Of a stretch of 64,000 bases of DNA, positions 1 to 10,496 are shown piece by piece. Positions within the stretch are counted from its first letter, which is position 1. Every line of letters begins with the position of its first letter. A model generated the notes under the pieces. It worked only from the letters and a program-made list of their open reading frames with translations, was not told the origin of the DNA and did not search any database. A program made the translations under genes and the position numbers. This stretch comes from Oxyruncus cristatus (Eukaryota > Chordata > Aves > Passeriformes > Cotingidae): NCBI GenBank assembly GCA_013399855.1, contig VXAY01002371.1, positions 1,022,038-1,086,037 on the forward strand, given 5' to 3'.

Positions 1-3000
1 GCCCTCCAAATGCTAACCAAGTTGCAGGAGCTGCCACAACAGAGGGCTGCTTCCTTCCTACCCCAGAGACACCACATCTTGCATTTCATTTCTAGCCAGT
101 CTAGGAAATTCACCGTATTTAATCTGCTCATTTGCTTTATGTGTGCTGAGTTGTTAAATTAGTATCAGGAAAAAAATGTCACTGTGCACAATGGTTGAAA
201 GCCAGCTTCTAATGCTCAGCGAAGCTTTTCCCTCTGTTGCTCCAGGGACTCTCTTTTCCTGCCAGCAGCATGTTTAGCTCAGAAAAACTCAAGTAACAAG
301 GGAGACAGTCCGACGTCAGTCCATGGTCATACACAGCTGATCTCTCTGCTGAGCAGATGGAGGTGTGTGTCCCTCCCAGTGTGGGTGGTTTACCCTTTTG
401 TCACTCATGCTCCATGCCTGCAACCTCCTCTCCTCTGGAATCTGTAGCAACATGGGCCCTGTTCTACCTGCCCAACCTACATCACTCTCACCACACACCT
501 CTGACCGAGGCTCCATACCAGAGGCACTTGCTGTCACCTCAAAGCTCTTATTTTAGAATCTGGAAATAATATCCCACTAGGGCTTCTTGGACATGCCTGC
601 CAGACTGAGTGACAAATCTTTTAAGAATCATGACAATTGCTGCTCTTTGTAATGGCAAATTTAGCCCCTTCTGTACTGCCAATGGGACTTAAAAGGCCTT
701 ATTCACCCAACTGCTGCTCTTCTCAAGAGTGCAATAAAACCTCCCAGACTAGAATGGAAGCAATTGACATTTGCCAAGTTTACATGTGAATGATCGGGGT
801 TTTTATGGCAAGCTAAATAAGCCACTGAGCAAACTAGCCAAACAACTTTTTCAGATATAGCTGACTCCTGATGAAGCAGGTCAAATCTATCTCTTTCTGC
901 TTGAAGTTATTGTGAAACACAAGAAAGCACTCAAATAGCTCTTCTTTCACTGCAAACAAGATGTGAAAGACACAAAAGATATACAACCACAGTCATTCTC
1001 ACTGTTAGCATATGCCAGTTAAATCCCTCTCCTTAAAGATTTTGCCTTGTTGCTCCCCTGATGGACATCATGAACGCACTAATCTTGAAAAGAGATTTTT
1101 AGGGTTTTTTTTCCACATGATAACTGAGCTGTGAGAATGAAAGTATGTCAGAACCAACCTCTGTGCTGGATAGGTACATCTTTAACAACTTACTGAAAAT
1201 GTGATAGATGTGCCCCAAATGGATCCTATGAAAATTGTTAGCAAGAGAAACTCAGTTCGTGTTCTGCAAAGCAGTGAGCCTTGCTTTCATCAACACAGTC
1301 TTTTTACCCATACTTTGCAAACAAGAGTCAGTATTTTATCCTTAAAGGGCAGAAAAACATCTTTTGCACTCCTTTACAGTGCAAGAGTCTTTCCTTCCCT
1401 GTGGATGGTTTGCAGGTGAACCGATAGGAATGGCTGGATTTGGCCAGTGAACGAGGGCAGTGGTGGGCTCTTTGGGATTCAGCCACAGCATACACGGGAG
1501 GAAGCTGACATGGTGCCCATGAGGCAGTCACTCCATGAAGAGCACAGTGTGGGTCCCATCCACATGCCCAGTCTGGGACTCTCTCTACAAGCACAGCTGG
1601 TGCTCTCCAGCTCACCCACACAAGGTGGAAGTAAACAAGTCTAAAACTGTTAGGCTGCCTCCCTTTATATGCAGTCTGGATACATCCATGTGCCCATCAG
1701 CATCTTTCTTCTCTCCATGCTTATCTTGGCCAGCAACTGTTTACACTTGTCTGAGAGACCAGCCAAATTAAAACACCAGGCAAAGGTGTGACTATGTGCC
1801 TGCCCATCTTTCTTACTCCCTTATCGAATGGGCCAAATTCTGCCCACAATACAGCATGGAGAGATCTTCTCACTGTGGTCTTGCTGGGATCACCCTGTGC
1901 CTGAGGTCTCGCTCAGAGAGCAGCTTCATGTGAAATGAAGAGAGAGAGTGGCTGTTTTCACGTTGGCTTTGTGTTGGGATGCAATTAAGAGATTTATGTC
2001 GAGAAAAGCTTAACAAAATAGGTTAGAAACATTCATATGCTTACTCTGCCTTCCTAGATGCTTTTAAAAAGCAGCCTGTGTCTATGGAAAATAGTTCCCT
2101 TGTATCAGGAGGCCTGATCTCAGTTGTTTGCATGGAGCTAGGCATTCAGTCCAGTCACTTGTCCAGAACAACTCAGCAGAAAATATGGTATCACATCAAG
2201 AAGTCATTTCCTGGTAACGTGGCATCTTCTTTGGCAAATGTTTCTTAAAACAAACAAAGGCACAATAGATAAATTTCTCAATTCCAGGCTTGTTTGAGAC
2301 CATATCTGCCAGACAGTAAACACTGTTGATCCCACAGTAAGTGACTTTCCCTTCCTTCCTTATTCCTGCTCCAAGGCCCTGCAGACATTCTATGTGTGTT
2401 TACGGATACAGCTCTGTGATTACTTTGGAAGTGCAAAAGACTTGGCATGAGGAGTTGTGACAAGGTTTCATTGGCTCTGACGAGACTCCTCAGTGGCTTC
2501 AGTTTTGGCTAGCTGAATCTTTGCTTCAAAATACCATTGAGTTTTCCAGCAATAAACAACCATCTCAGATGGCACTCTCTGGTGTCACCTGACCATCCAA
2601 CCTGCTGCCTTCAGAATTTAAGAAGGAGGCTGGGGGAAGAATGGAAGAATGCAAATGTACATCTGTTATTGGCATTGGGATTCCTGGCTTTGATTCATCC
2701 TTTGTGGAGTTCTGTCAACCAGACAGTTGTCTGGGTGTGAGTGTTTGAGTCTTCTTCTGTGGCCTTTTTGCCATGAACCATTAATGAGCAATTGTGTGGG
2801 ATTCAGTTCCCTTCTTTGGAGATGGCCTTGTGCTGGGATCTAAGGTTATTTGTTGCTTTGACTTTACTCTCAGTTACCTTGTACCTGAATCATACCTTTT
2901 GTCCTGTCTCCCTTCCCTTTCCTTCTGCCTACTCATTTCTTCTTCCTCTGGCTCCAGTTAAACCTGCATCGGACGACTCAAGCTTATGCTTGTTACTGAG

Positions 3001-3490
3001 CTCAGGACTGCTCAAGAGTTTTGCAAGAGCTATGCATGTGCATGGCATTGGTGAATGAAGAGTTTTGTATTGGAACAAGAAATACAAGCCCTTTTCTTAC
3101 ATAAACATTTGCAGTTTGAGTTGGCTGGGTACCTGAATACCAGTTCTCTATGGGTTGGGATGCTGTAGGTTTATTTATCCAGTTACATTCCTGTTTTCGA
3201 ATTTAACAACTCCCTAACTATCATCACCATGGTAGAAAAAATATTGATATGCAAGGTACAGGAGACAACATTATGTTCAATTTCAACAGCAACTAAAAAA
3301 ACCATTTAGCCAGCGGCATCATGGAACAGTTCTATCTACACAAAAAATTGGATGAACTACATATATTTTCTATTTCTTCTGCTTTCTAAAATGGGGGTTT
3401 AAAACTCAGACACAAGTAAACAGCAAATATTTCTTAAACTCTCTCCATTCTGATAAGAATACTTCATCACAGGAAACACAAAACCAAAAA
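1..3490. other. Non-coding stretch, no gene recognised
   Basis: Mixed-composition DNA with frequent stops in all frames. The open stretches present are short (under about 100 codons), lack recognisable domains and fall within chance expectation. No repeat family is recognisable before the CR1 tail begins near 3490. It is probably intergenic or intronic. Confidence 0.6.
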
Positions 3491-3552
3491 CAAAATCACA
3501 AAATAAGCCAAGCTGGAAGGAACCCTCAAAGATCATCAAGTCCAACTCCTGA

Positions 3553-3822
3553 NNNNNNNNNNNNNNNNNNNNNNNNNNNNNNNNNNNNNNNNNNNNNNNN
3601 NNNNNNNNNNNNNNNNNNNNNNNNNNNNNNNNNNNNNNNNNNNNNNNNNNNNNNNNNNNNNNNNNNNNNNNNNNNNNNNNNNNNNNNNNNNNNNNNNNNN
3701 NNNNNNNNNNNNNNNNNNNNNNNNNNNNNNNNNNNNNNNNNNNNNNNNNNNNNNNNNNNNNNNNNNNNNNNNNNNNNNNNNNNNNNNNNNNNNNNNNNNN
3801 NNNNNNNNNNNNNNNNNNNNNN
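3553..3822. other. Assembly gap (270 N) inside CR1
   Basis: Run of undetermined bases between the CR1 3' UTR and the RT C-terminal part. A repeat-induced assembly break is likely. Confidence 0.99.
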
Positions 3823-3831
3823 ACACAATAT

Positions 3832-5220
3832 TCAAGGTGAGGCCACACCGGTGCAGAGCAGAGCGGGACAATCCCCTCCCTCGACTGGCTGGTGATGCTT
3901 TGCCTGATGCCCCCCAGGACATGGTTGGCCCTCCTGGCTGCCAGGGCACTGCTGACTCATATTCAACTTACCATCGACCAGAATTCCCAGGTCCCTTTCC
4001 GTGGCACTGCTTTCCAGCATCTCATTCCCCAGTCTGTATGTACATCCACATTTGCCCCATCCCACTTGTAGAATCCAGCACTTTCCCTTGTTGTTGAACT
4101 TCATATGCTTGATGATTGCCCAGTCCTCTAATTTGTCAATGTCTCTCTGCAGGGCCTCCCTGCCTTTGAGGGAGTCAACACCTCCTCCCAGTTTTGTATC
4201 AACTGCAACCTTGCTCAGTATGCCTTCCAGTTCTGTGTCCAAATCATTTATGAAGATGTTGAAGAGCACAGGGCCCAAGATGGAGCCCTGTGGAACCCCA
4301 CAGGTGACAGGTCACCGGTCTGCTGTCACCCTCTGTTCTTGACCCATGAGCCAATTGATCACCCACCACATGAGGTGTTTATCCAGCTGTGTGCTGGACA
4401 TTTTGTCCAGAAGGATCCTGTGAGAAGCAGTATTGAAAGCTTCACTGAAATCCAAAAAAATGATTGGTTTCCCTTGATCAACTAGATGGGTTACCTTGTC
4501 ATAGAAGGAAATCAGTCTGGATAGGCAGAACTTTCCTTGTCACAAAGCTGTGCTGGCTGTGACCAATGACTGTGTTGTATTTCGAGTGTTTTTCAATACC
4601 TCCCAGAATAATCTTCTCCGTAACTTTACCAGGCACTGAAGTGAGACTGACAGGCCTGTAGTTTCCAGGGTCCTCCTTCTTGCCCTTCTTGAAAATCAGG
4701 ACAACATTCTCCAGCTTCCAGTCAGCTGGGACCTCTCCAGATTCTCAAGACCATTTCACAATCATTGAGAGAGGTGCTGGCATCAACCAGATCTCTGAGG
4801 ATTCTGGGATGTATCCCATAGATTTGTAGGGCTACAGCCGGAGCAGCAGATCCTGCACAGTCAGGGTCGACTGGAAGCTGATCATTCTCACAGCCATGGT
4901 CCTCCAGTTCAGGGCACTGATACCCAGTTGGTCCCTCATCCATGTTGAAGACAGAGGCAAAAAAAACATTAAACACCTCTGCCTTGTCTCTGTCCCTGTT
5001 TGGGAGGTGACCATCCTCATCTTGTAACAGGCTAATGATATTTCTATACTGCCTATTGCCATTAATATATTTGAAAAAACTCTTTTTGTTGTCCCTAACA
5101 TTTCTGGCAGCTTCAACTCCAGCTGAGCTTTCGCCACACAAATTTTCTCCCTACAGCAGCAAGCAGCATCTCTGAATTCTTCCCATGTCACTTGACCTTG
5201 CTTCCACTGGGCATACACCC
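3832..5220 (-). pseudogene. CR1 ORF2 reverse transcriptase region, broken
   Basis: This is the remains of the reverse transcriptase part of CR1 ORF2, which in an intact element copies the RNA at the insertion site. On the minus strand the order is a linker segment around 4830-5140 (KKSFFKYINGNRQYRN, then a block with DKAEVFNVFFASVF), the RT start near 4620-4690 (KEDPGNYRPVSLTSVPGKV), and the later palm/thumb segment at 3832-4278 (MGPVLFNIFINDLD, followed by DIDKLEDWA). Between about 4280 and 4720 the frame is interrupted by several stops and shifts. In the expected frame just before DTKLGGG, the usual FADDT-type catalytic motif reads SKVAVDTKL, so the active-site aspartates are damaged. It cannot make an active enzyme. 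Confidence 0.9.
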
Positions 5221-5479
5221 TCCTTTTTTGCCTTATTTCGAAGAGGAGATCCCTGCTCAGCCAAGGATCTTCTGCCTTGCCTGTTTGACTTCCGACATTT
5301 GAGAACTGCCTGCTACTATACCCTTAGAAGGTGATGTGTGAAAAGTGACCAGCGCTGATGGATCCCAGCACCTGCAAAAACATTTTCCCGGGGGGACCGT
5401 ACTTACTAATTCCCTGAGCAGCCTGAAATCTTCTCTCCTCATGTCCAGGCTGAGGTTTTGCTGATAATTTTNCTGGCCT

Positions 5480-5935
5480 GGGTTGTACCAGCTATGTGAT
5501 GCTCCCAGTTGATTTCTGGCAAGTTGAAGTCCCCCATAAGGACAATGGCAGCTGACTTGGAAGTGTCCCTTAGTTCCTCAAAGAATTGTTGGCATCATCG
5601 TCCTGGCTGGGAGGTCTAAAGGAGACTCCCACGATGACATCTGCATTATTTGTCTGCCCCTTAGTTCTCACCCAGAGGCTCTCAACTGTGCCATTGCCAA
5701 CTGTGAGCTCCATATATTCTAACCCTTCGATTGCACACAGTGCCACCCCTCTGCCTCTTCTACCCTGCCTATCCCTCCTGAAGAGCCTGTAACCATCCAG
5801 TGCAGCACTCCAGTCACAGGACTCATCCCACCAGGTTTCCTTTATGCCAGTGATGTCAAATCTCTGAGACAGGGCCAAAGCTTTGAGTTCCTATTGTTTG
5901 TTCCTCATGTTGTGTGCATTGGTGTAGAAACATTT
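5480..5935 (-). pseudogene. CR1 ORF2 endonuclease region, broken
   Basis: This is the apurinic-type endonuclease domain of CR1 ORF2, which nicks target DNA. Read on the minus strand it begins near 5930 with a segment encoding FYTNAHNMRNKQ followed by a stop. It continues with FDITGIKETWWDE (the conserved catalytic glutamate region), then GYRLFRRDRQGRRGRGVA, VESLWVRTKGQ and VGVSFRPPSQDD. After a frame change comes MGDFNLPEINWE near 5520-5550, the GDFN active-site motif. There is one undetermined base at 5472. The motif order is that of intact CR1, but the reading frame is not continuous. Confidence 0.9.
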
Positions 5936-6740
5936 CAGGTGTGGTACGTAATAGCCAACACCTCATGAGGCAGACTGAGGGATCCCATTAGGGTTTTCTC
6001 AAGTTTGGCACACCTTCCCATTGTTCATCGCTGGTGAGCCTGGTTTTGTCCCTTACCCCTTTCCGAGCTAGTTTAAAGCTCTGTCAACAAGCCCCACTAG
6101 CTCCTGCACTAGAACTCCTTTTCCCCTCTGAGATAGGTGTCAGTAGACCAGGTGTTGAGTAGATCATCCCATGGTCAACAAACCCAAAATTTCTCCGACT
6201 ACCCCAGCCTCAGAGCCACTCACTGACCTGATGAGTCTGCCTATTCCTATTAATATCATTCCTCGTTACCGGAAGAATCAAGGAAATCACTGCTTATGTT
6301 CCAGATCCCTCCACCAAACATCCCAGGGCCCTAAAGTCTCTTTTGGTTGCCCTTGGACTTCTTTTGTTATTTCATCACTGTCAGTTTGAACAAACAATAA
6401 CAACCAAAGGGCCCAATTAGACTGGAGAGTTTTCCAGTAATGTCCCTTACCTGAGCCCCTGGGAGGCAGCAGCCTTCCCTGTGAGTTGGGTCTGACCTGC
6501 GTATCGGGCCCTCCATTCCCCTTAGAAGGGGGTCTACTACAACTACCCTTCTTTTCCTCTTAACAAAGGAGGTCTAAATACAGGGTACAAGTGTTGTTTT
6601 AGGAGGCTTCACTACCCCAGAAGGACCTTTGCCCACCTCATGATTTGTCTGGCCTTCTAGTTCCAGAGCCTCATACCTGTTGTAACCCTACACAGAGAGC
6701 AACCGGGTAAGTTATAATCAGAATACTATATCCCTCATGA
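5936..6740 (-). pseudogene. CR1 ORF1 remnant with esterase-like C-terminal part
   Basis: Upstream of the endonuclease on the minus strand, broken frames encode a segment close to NFGFVDHGMIYSTPGLL, then SQRGKGVLVQELVGLVDRALN and a stop. This matches my memory of the end of the CR1 ORF1 product, which carries an SGNH-esterase-like domain. Further 5' (about 6440-6560), fragments such as 'RPNSQGRLLPPRGSG' resemble the region following the GDS block. The GDS serine motif itself is not visible because of decay. Frameshifts and stops occur throughout. The domain assignment rests on recalled family sequence, not on a search. Confidence 0.7.
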
Positions 6741-8639
6741 TGTTTAATTGCACCAGTATCAGAGACTTGTACACTGGAGAAAATACTGTCAACACGGACA
6801 ATAATCAAAGCAATACTTTGAGTTTTTAGTAACACGGAGTGTCAAATAAACAGGGATTGGGGTAAATACAAGTATTAATAGTTTAAGATTGAGAAAAATG
6901 TCCATGAAGTTCACAGATATGTCTGCCTTTCAGTCAGTCTTACTCTGTCTGTCTGCCTCTGCCCCTCCTCCTATTTTGTGCTTGTTTCCAGCAAAAGGCC
7001 ATAGATGAAGACTTCAGGAGAGCTAAGGAGGAGCAGATATGATCAACAGCTTTATTTAAAAAAAAATTCTGGAGAGGTAAGATTCCTTTACAAGGTAATC
7101 GTTCTCCGAAAAGAATTTCTGACAAAAGGGTATTGTGTCCATAGAGGTGAATCTTTCAATTTCTTTATGCTAGATAAAGATAATTAGTCACTGCACTGAA
7201 ACTTGATAGAAGCCTGCCTGTAGCAGCATGACAGTCAGTAGGGGCAAATGAAGACACTGCTGACAAGTCATAGAAATATTTTCCTAAAAAAACATTTCCT
7301 GGAAGTGAGAGGAGTTGGGAGAAAAAATATAGTCAGAAGACTAATGATTGTTAACTCAGAAACAAATGTATTCAACATTCATATAAAACTGATTTAGTAA
7401 TTTGGTAAAAATGAAGGGAGAAAGAAAGCTTGAGTTAGAAGGAAGTAAACTAGGACTGAAAGCTGATCTAAAGTGATCCACCCAGTTGCAACACTCACCA
7501 TCACTGAAGTTTTCAAAATCTGGTGAAATTCAGAGCACACCACAGAGGAGCCTGAATGAGTATTTTAGTATCTCTCAGAAAATTGTCTCCAGTCATCAGC
7601 AATATTCAAGTGAAATCGACTACCCAGTAGTAAGAGAAAGAGAAAAGTTTGGAGGTTTGGTACCATGGAAGATACAAAAAGCAGATGAAGACCGGTAAGA
7701 ACAGGGCCCCCTTATTTGTGTCATAAGCAGCAATATGACTACTTTGCAAGGATGCAAGAAATGCTACAGGAAGCAAATGGACATTTGATAGATAAAAAGT
7801 ATTAAATGATCAATGATCATGTAGAAAAGATAGACTTGTTCTGTTCTTATCTGTATTTGGAAACCAGAAAGCTAATGAGCATGAATGCCTTCTTCCCACT
7901 CATAGAGCACAACAACATTAAAACATGCTGACTCGGAATGCATATTTTGAAAATCAAGAGACCTAGAAAACTTACAGTCAAAAAACCTACAGAAATGATG
8001 GAGAAGATCCTGGCCTAGAAATACTCATTTTTCATGAATTCTGAAATGCCAGAAGGACACTAGAACAATGCAGAGTGTTCAGCCAACATCACAGTAGGTC
8101 ACCAGCACACTTGACAGCGGCTTAGTCTGTCTGACAAGGGATACCAGGCAGCAGAAAAATGAATTGCTAGCGAAATTAGATGGGAACACAGTCACTGGAA
8201 GTCCACACTGGTTTACAAGATAGCATTCTTGTAAGAAACTAATGATACACAATGTCTGCGTGGTTTCTTCCAAAGGGATTAACACAGTGCTTGAAGCCGC
8301 TCCAAAGAACTCATTAGCTGGTTCCCTTCAGACAGCCATCTATATGCAACAGGTTATTCAATGCTGCTTATATATAACCAAGCTTGTACCAATAAGCAGT
8401 TAGATTGTAGTTTGACTACAGCATCTTAATTGTCAGCTGTAGGTCACAGTTAAGACCAAGGTAGAATCATTCTTGCCACATTGGCAAGGAACTCTTCAGG
8501 TGAGAGATGCATGACTGATCTCTGCTGTAAAAAAAAGTGAAATTTTCACAAATGTCCTTGATGATTTAACTTTGGAAACCAAGTCAAGTGGTCAGTATAA
8601 CTTTGAGCATGTGAGCAAGGGACAACATCAAAGCACCTA
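6741..8639. other. Unassigned stretch between two CR1 elements
   Basis: AT-rich sequence with no recognisable gene. An open frame at 7486-7698 (+) ends at a donor-like GACCG|GTAAGA, but no good acceptor precedes it and no domain is recognisable. Part of this stretch may be the eroded upstream body of the CR1 whose 3' part follows, although I could not match RT motifs in it. Confidence 0.4.
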
Positions 8640-9275
8640 AGAGAGTGGGACTTCATTAGTGACTGGAGTCCAGGTCAGCCTCTGACAGCAATGGAAAAAT
8701 CACAGAAACAGAAGACTTTATTGCCCCAATCCAGTTTGAGCAGGGATGTGCTTTTATCCTTGTGTACAGTATTAGGGAGACTGTTTCAATGCCCACAGTT
8801 CCAGAGGGTTGTTGAAATATTAGCAAGGGTGTGGAAAACAGCCAAAAAGTTGTGTAAGATCTAGCGAAAAAGGCCATAGAAAAGGCTTGGAGAACTCAGT
8901 CTGTTGAGTTGAATCAAGACTTAGAAAAAATGAGAAATTACTTGATTACAGAGGGTATTCCCCTCCTGACAGAAGATGTCATGGATGAAGGAGCTCTTAA
9001 TCTAGCAGAGAAATGTGCAACAAAAGCCAATAGCTGAAAGTGGAAGCCTAGTAAATTCAAATGAGAAAATAATCAGAAATGTTTAACAATGAGAGTAAGC
9101 ATTAGAACAAATTGCCAAAGAAAGTGGTCAGTTCTTCATGTCAAGCTATCGTTACATCAAGGCTCCAGCCATTTCTAAATTACAAGCTTCTGTTAATTAA
9201 GTCATTGGGCTCCTTATGAGAAAGATAGTCCAAACCCTAATGGCCCATGCCAAGGACTGAAATTTACCTAGCTGC
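8640..9275 (+). mobile_element. Old, diverged CR1-type LINE 3' fragment (plus strand)
   Basis: The plus strand carries a diverged version of the 3'-terminal CR1 region known from turtles and old bird copies. Landmarks are 'gagaactcagtctgttgagt' (8890-8909), 'acttgattacagag' (8940-8953), 'gagctcttaatctagcagag' (8991-9010), 'tttaacaatgagagtaag' (9082-9099) and a terminal block near 9225-9260 resembling 'gatgatctaatggccc'. No microsatellite tail remains and indels are frequent, so this copy is much older than the CR1 at 3490-6740. The borders are approximate. Confidence 0.7.
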
Positions 9276-10444
9276 AGGAAACTCAGACCAGACGAGTTAT
9301 TGGCTTCTCTATCCTTCATTTTGTGGGTCTAAGAGACTGGTACAGGTTATTTTAAATTCTTAAATTCTTATCTACCCGCCTTATTTGTCACTTCTCTTGT
9401 AAACAAAGACTTCCTCCAGCGTTTGCCTGTCTGAACTCCATGGGTGGGCGAAGAACTGTCTCTCCATCTCTGGAAATGCAAAGGGAATTTCTCCTTGTGG
9501 CTAAGCACCCTGTAGTAGCAGGGGCTTGTCTTTTCTCAGACTTCTTCATTTTTCCTGGAAAGAGGGTAGTTTCTCTCTATCCATTGCTCTCTTTCTCTTT
9601 TCTCCATCTCAAGCCACAATTGCCATGTCTCCTGGAAAATATTTTCTAGCTTCTGGAACAGATTATTATCCCTGCTTGATGCATATCTTTTGCAGTGTAT
9701 TTCTTTGGGTGGTTTTCAGAGCCTCTTGGGGCCCACTACTTCCCATGGTCTGGCAAAATCCCTGACCACCACTTGGGACCTTGGTTTGTTTATTTTAACA
9801 TTTACAGTGAAAAAAACCTGAAACCAATCAATGCCAGCCACTGGTACAGGACAAAAAATTAATATAGACCAAACACATTTTTATCTGCTAAAGAAAGATG
9901 TAGAATAAAACCCTCACCAAGTGTCAAATTAAATAAAGGCCAGAGTTAAAAGTTTTGTCTTGCGACACATTCTACAACTGTTCAAACTGTGTGGCAAGAA
10001 GCAACAAATGCCGGACCCAAGGGCTTGTGGGGGACAAGTCCTCCTTCCTGGTTGCGGAAGCTCAGGCCCAGAGACAGACACCAGGAGTATTCTGGTTCAT
10101 TTCAACTACTGTAAAAATTGGACAGCTCCAGGACAGATGCTGGTGCCTGTTGGAGGGGATGGGTCAGACAAGGCGCTCAGCTTCAGGAGAGCTGCTGTCT
10201 TAAATAAGCACAGATGACACAGGAGCACTTGCCTCTCACTTCTGGCCCTACCTCTCTGATACTTTGGTTTTGTACTGCTCTCCTGATCTAAGCAGGAGGT
10301 GACTAACACCATGGACTATACTTTGATCTTTGCACTTCTCTTCATATTCTTTCCAGTTTGGTGGATTTTTCTGCTCTGTTTAAAAACAGGAGACAAAGGA
10401 AACAAGTGTCACTGATGCATCTGAGAAAAGCTGTCTTACACTTC
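9276..10444. other. Non-coding stretch, nothing recognised
   Basis: No recognisable gene or repeat. Two overlapping short open frames at 9955-10217 (+) and one at 10106-10312 (-) share a GC-richer patch and have no recognisable domain. Confidence 0.5.
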
Positions 10445-10496
10445 ACTGTGGCATGCATGCCCAGGCTGAAACTGTGGCATGCATGCCCAGGCTGAA
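10445..10496. repeat. Perfect 2 x 26 bp tandem duplication
   Basis: The 26-base unit starting ACTGTGGCATGCATGCCC and ending AGGCTGAA occurs twice with no mismatch (10445-10470 and 10471-10496). Each unit contains the palindromic GCATGCATGC. Perfect identity implies a recent duplication, possibly length-variable between individuals. Confidence 0.97.

Larger units (their letters stand above)
3490..6740 (-). mobile_element. Degenerate, nearly full-length CR1 LINE retrotransposon (minus strand)
   Basis: A non-LTR retrotransposon of the chicken-repeat-1 clade lies on the minus strand. Its 3' end is near 3490-3552, where the plus strand shows the usual CR1 tail in reverse: AATCACAAAATAAGCC, then a block resembling 'ggaaggaaccctcaaagatc'. 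Moving 5' along the element come the C-terminal RT region, RT core, a linker, endonuclease, and finally an ORF1-like stretch with 'LVQELVGLVDRALN' followed by a stop. A 270-base assembly gap (3553-3822) lies between RT and the 3' UTR. Many stops and frameshifts make it inactive. CR1 normally inserts without clear target-site duplications and is usually strongly 5'-truncated, so a copy of over 3 kb is long. The 5' border near 6740 is approximate. Confidence 0.93.

Noticed and set aside
3399..3949. Frames of 100 to 149 codons around 3.5-3.9 kb
   Set aside because: They run through the 270-base gap. The visible ends are CR1 3' sequence and flanking DNA.
3832..4278. Apparent 148-residue protein with RT-like sequence
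   Set aside because: Not a host gene. It is the decayed end of the CR1 reverse transcriptase.
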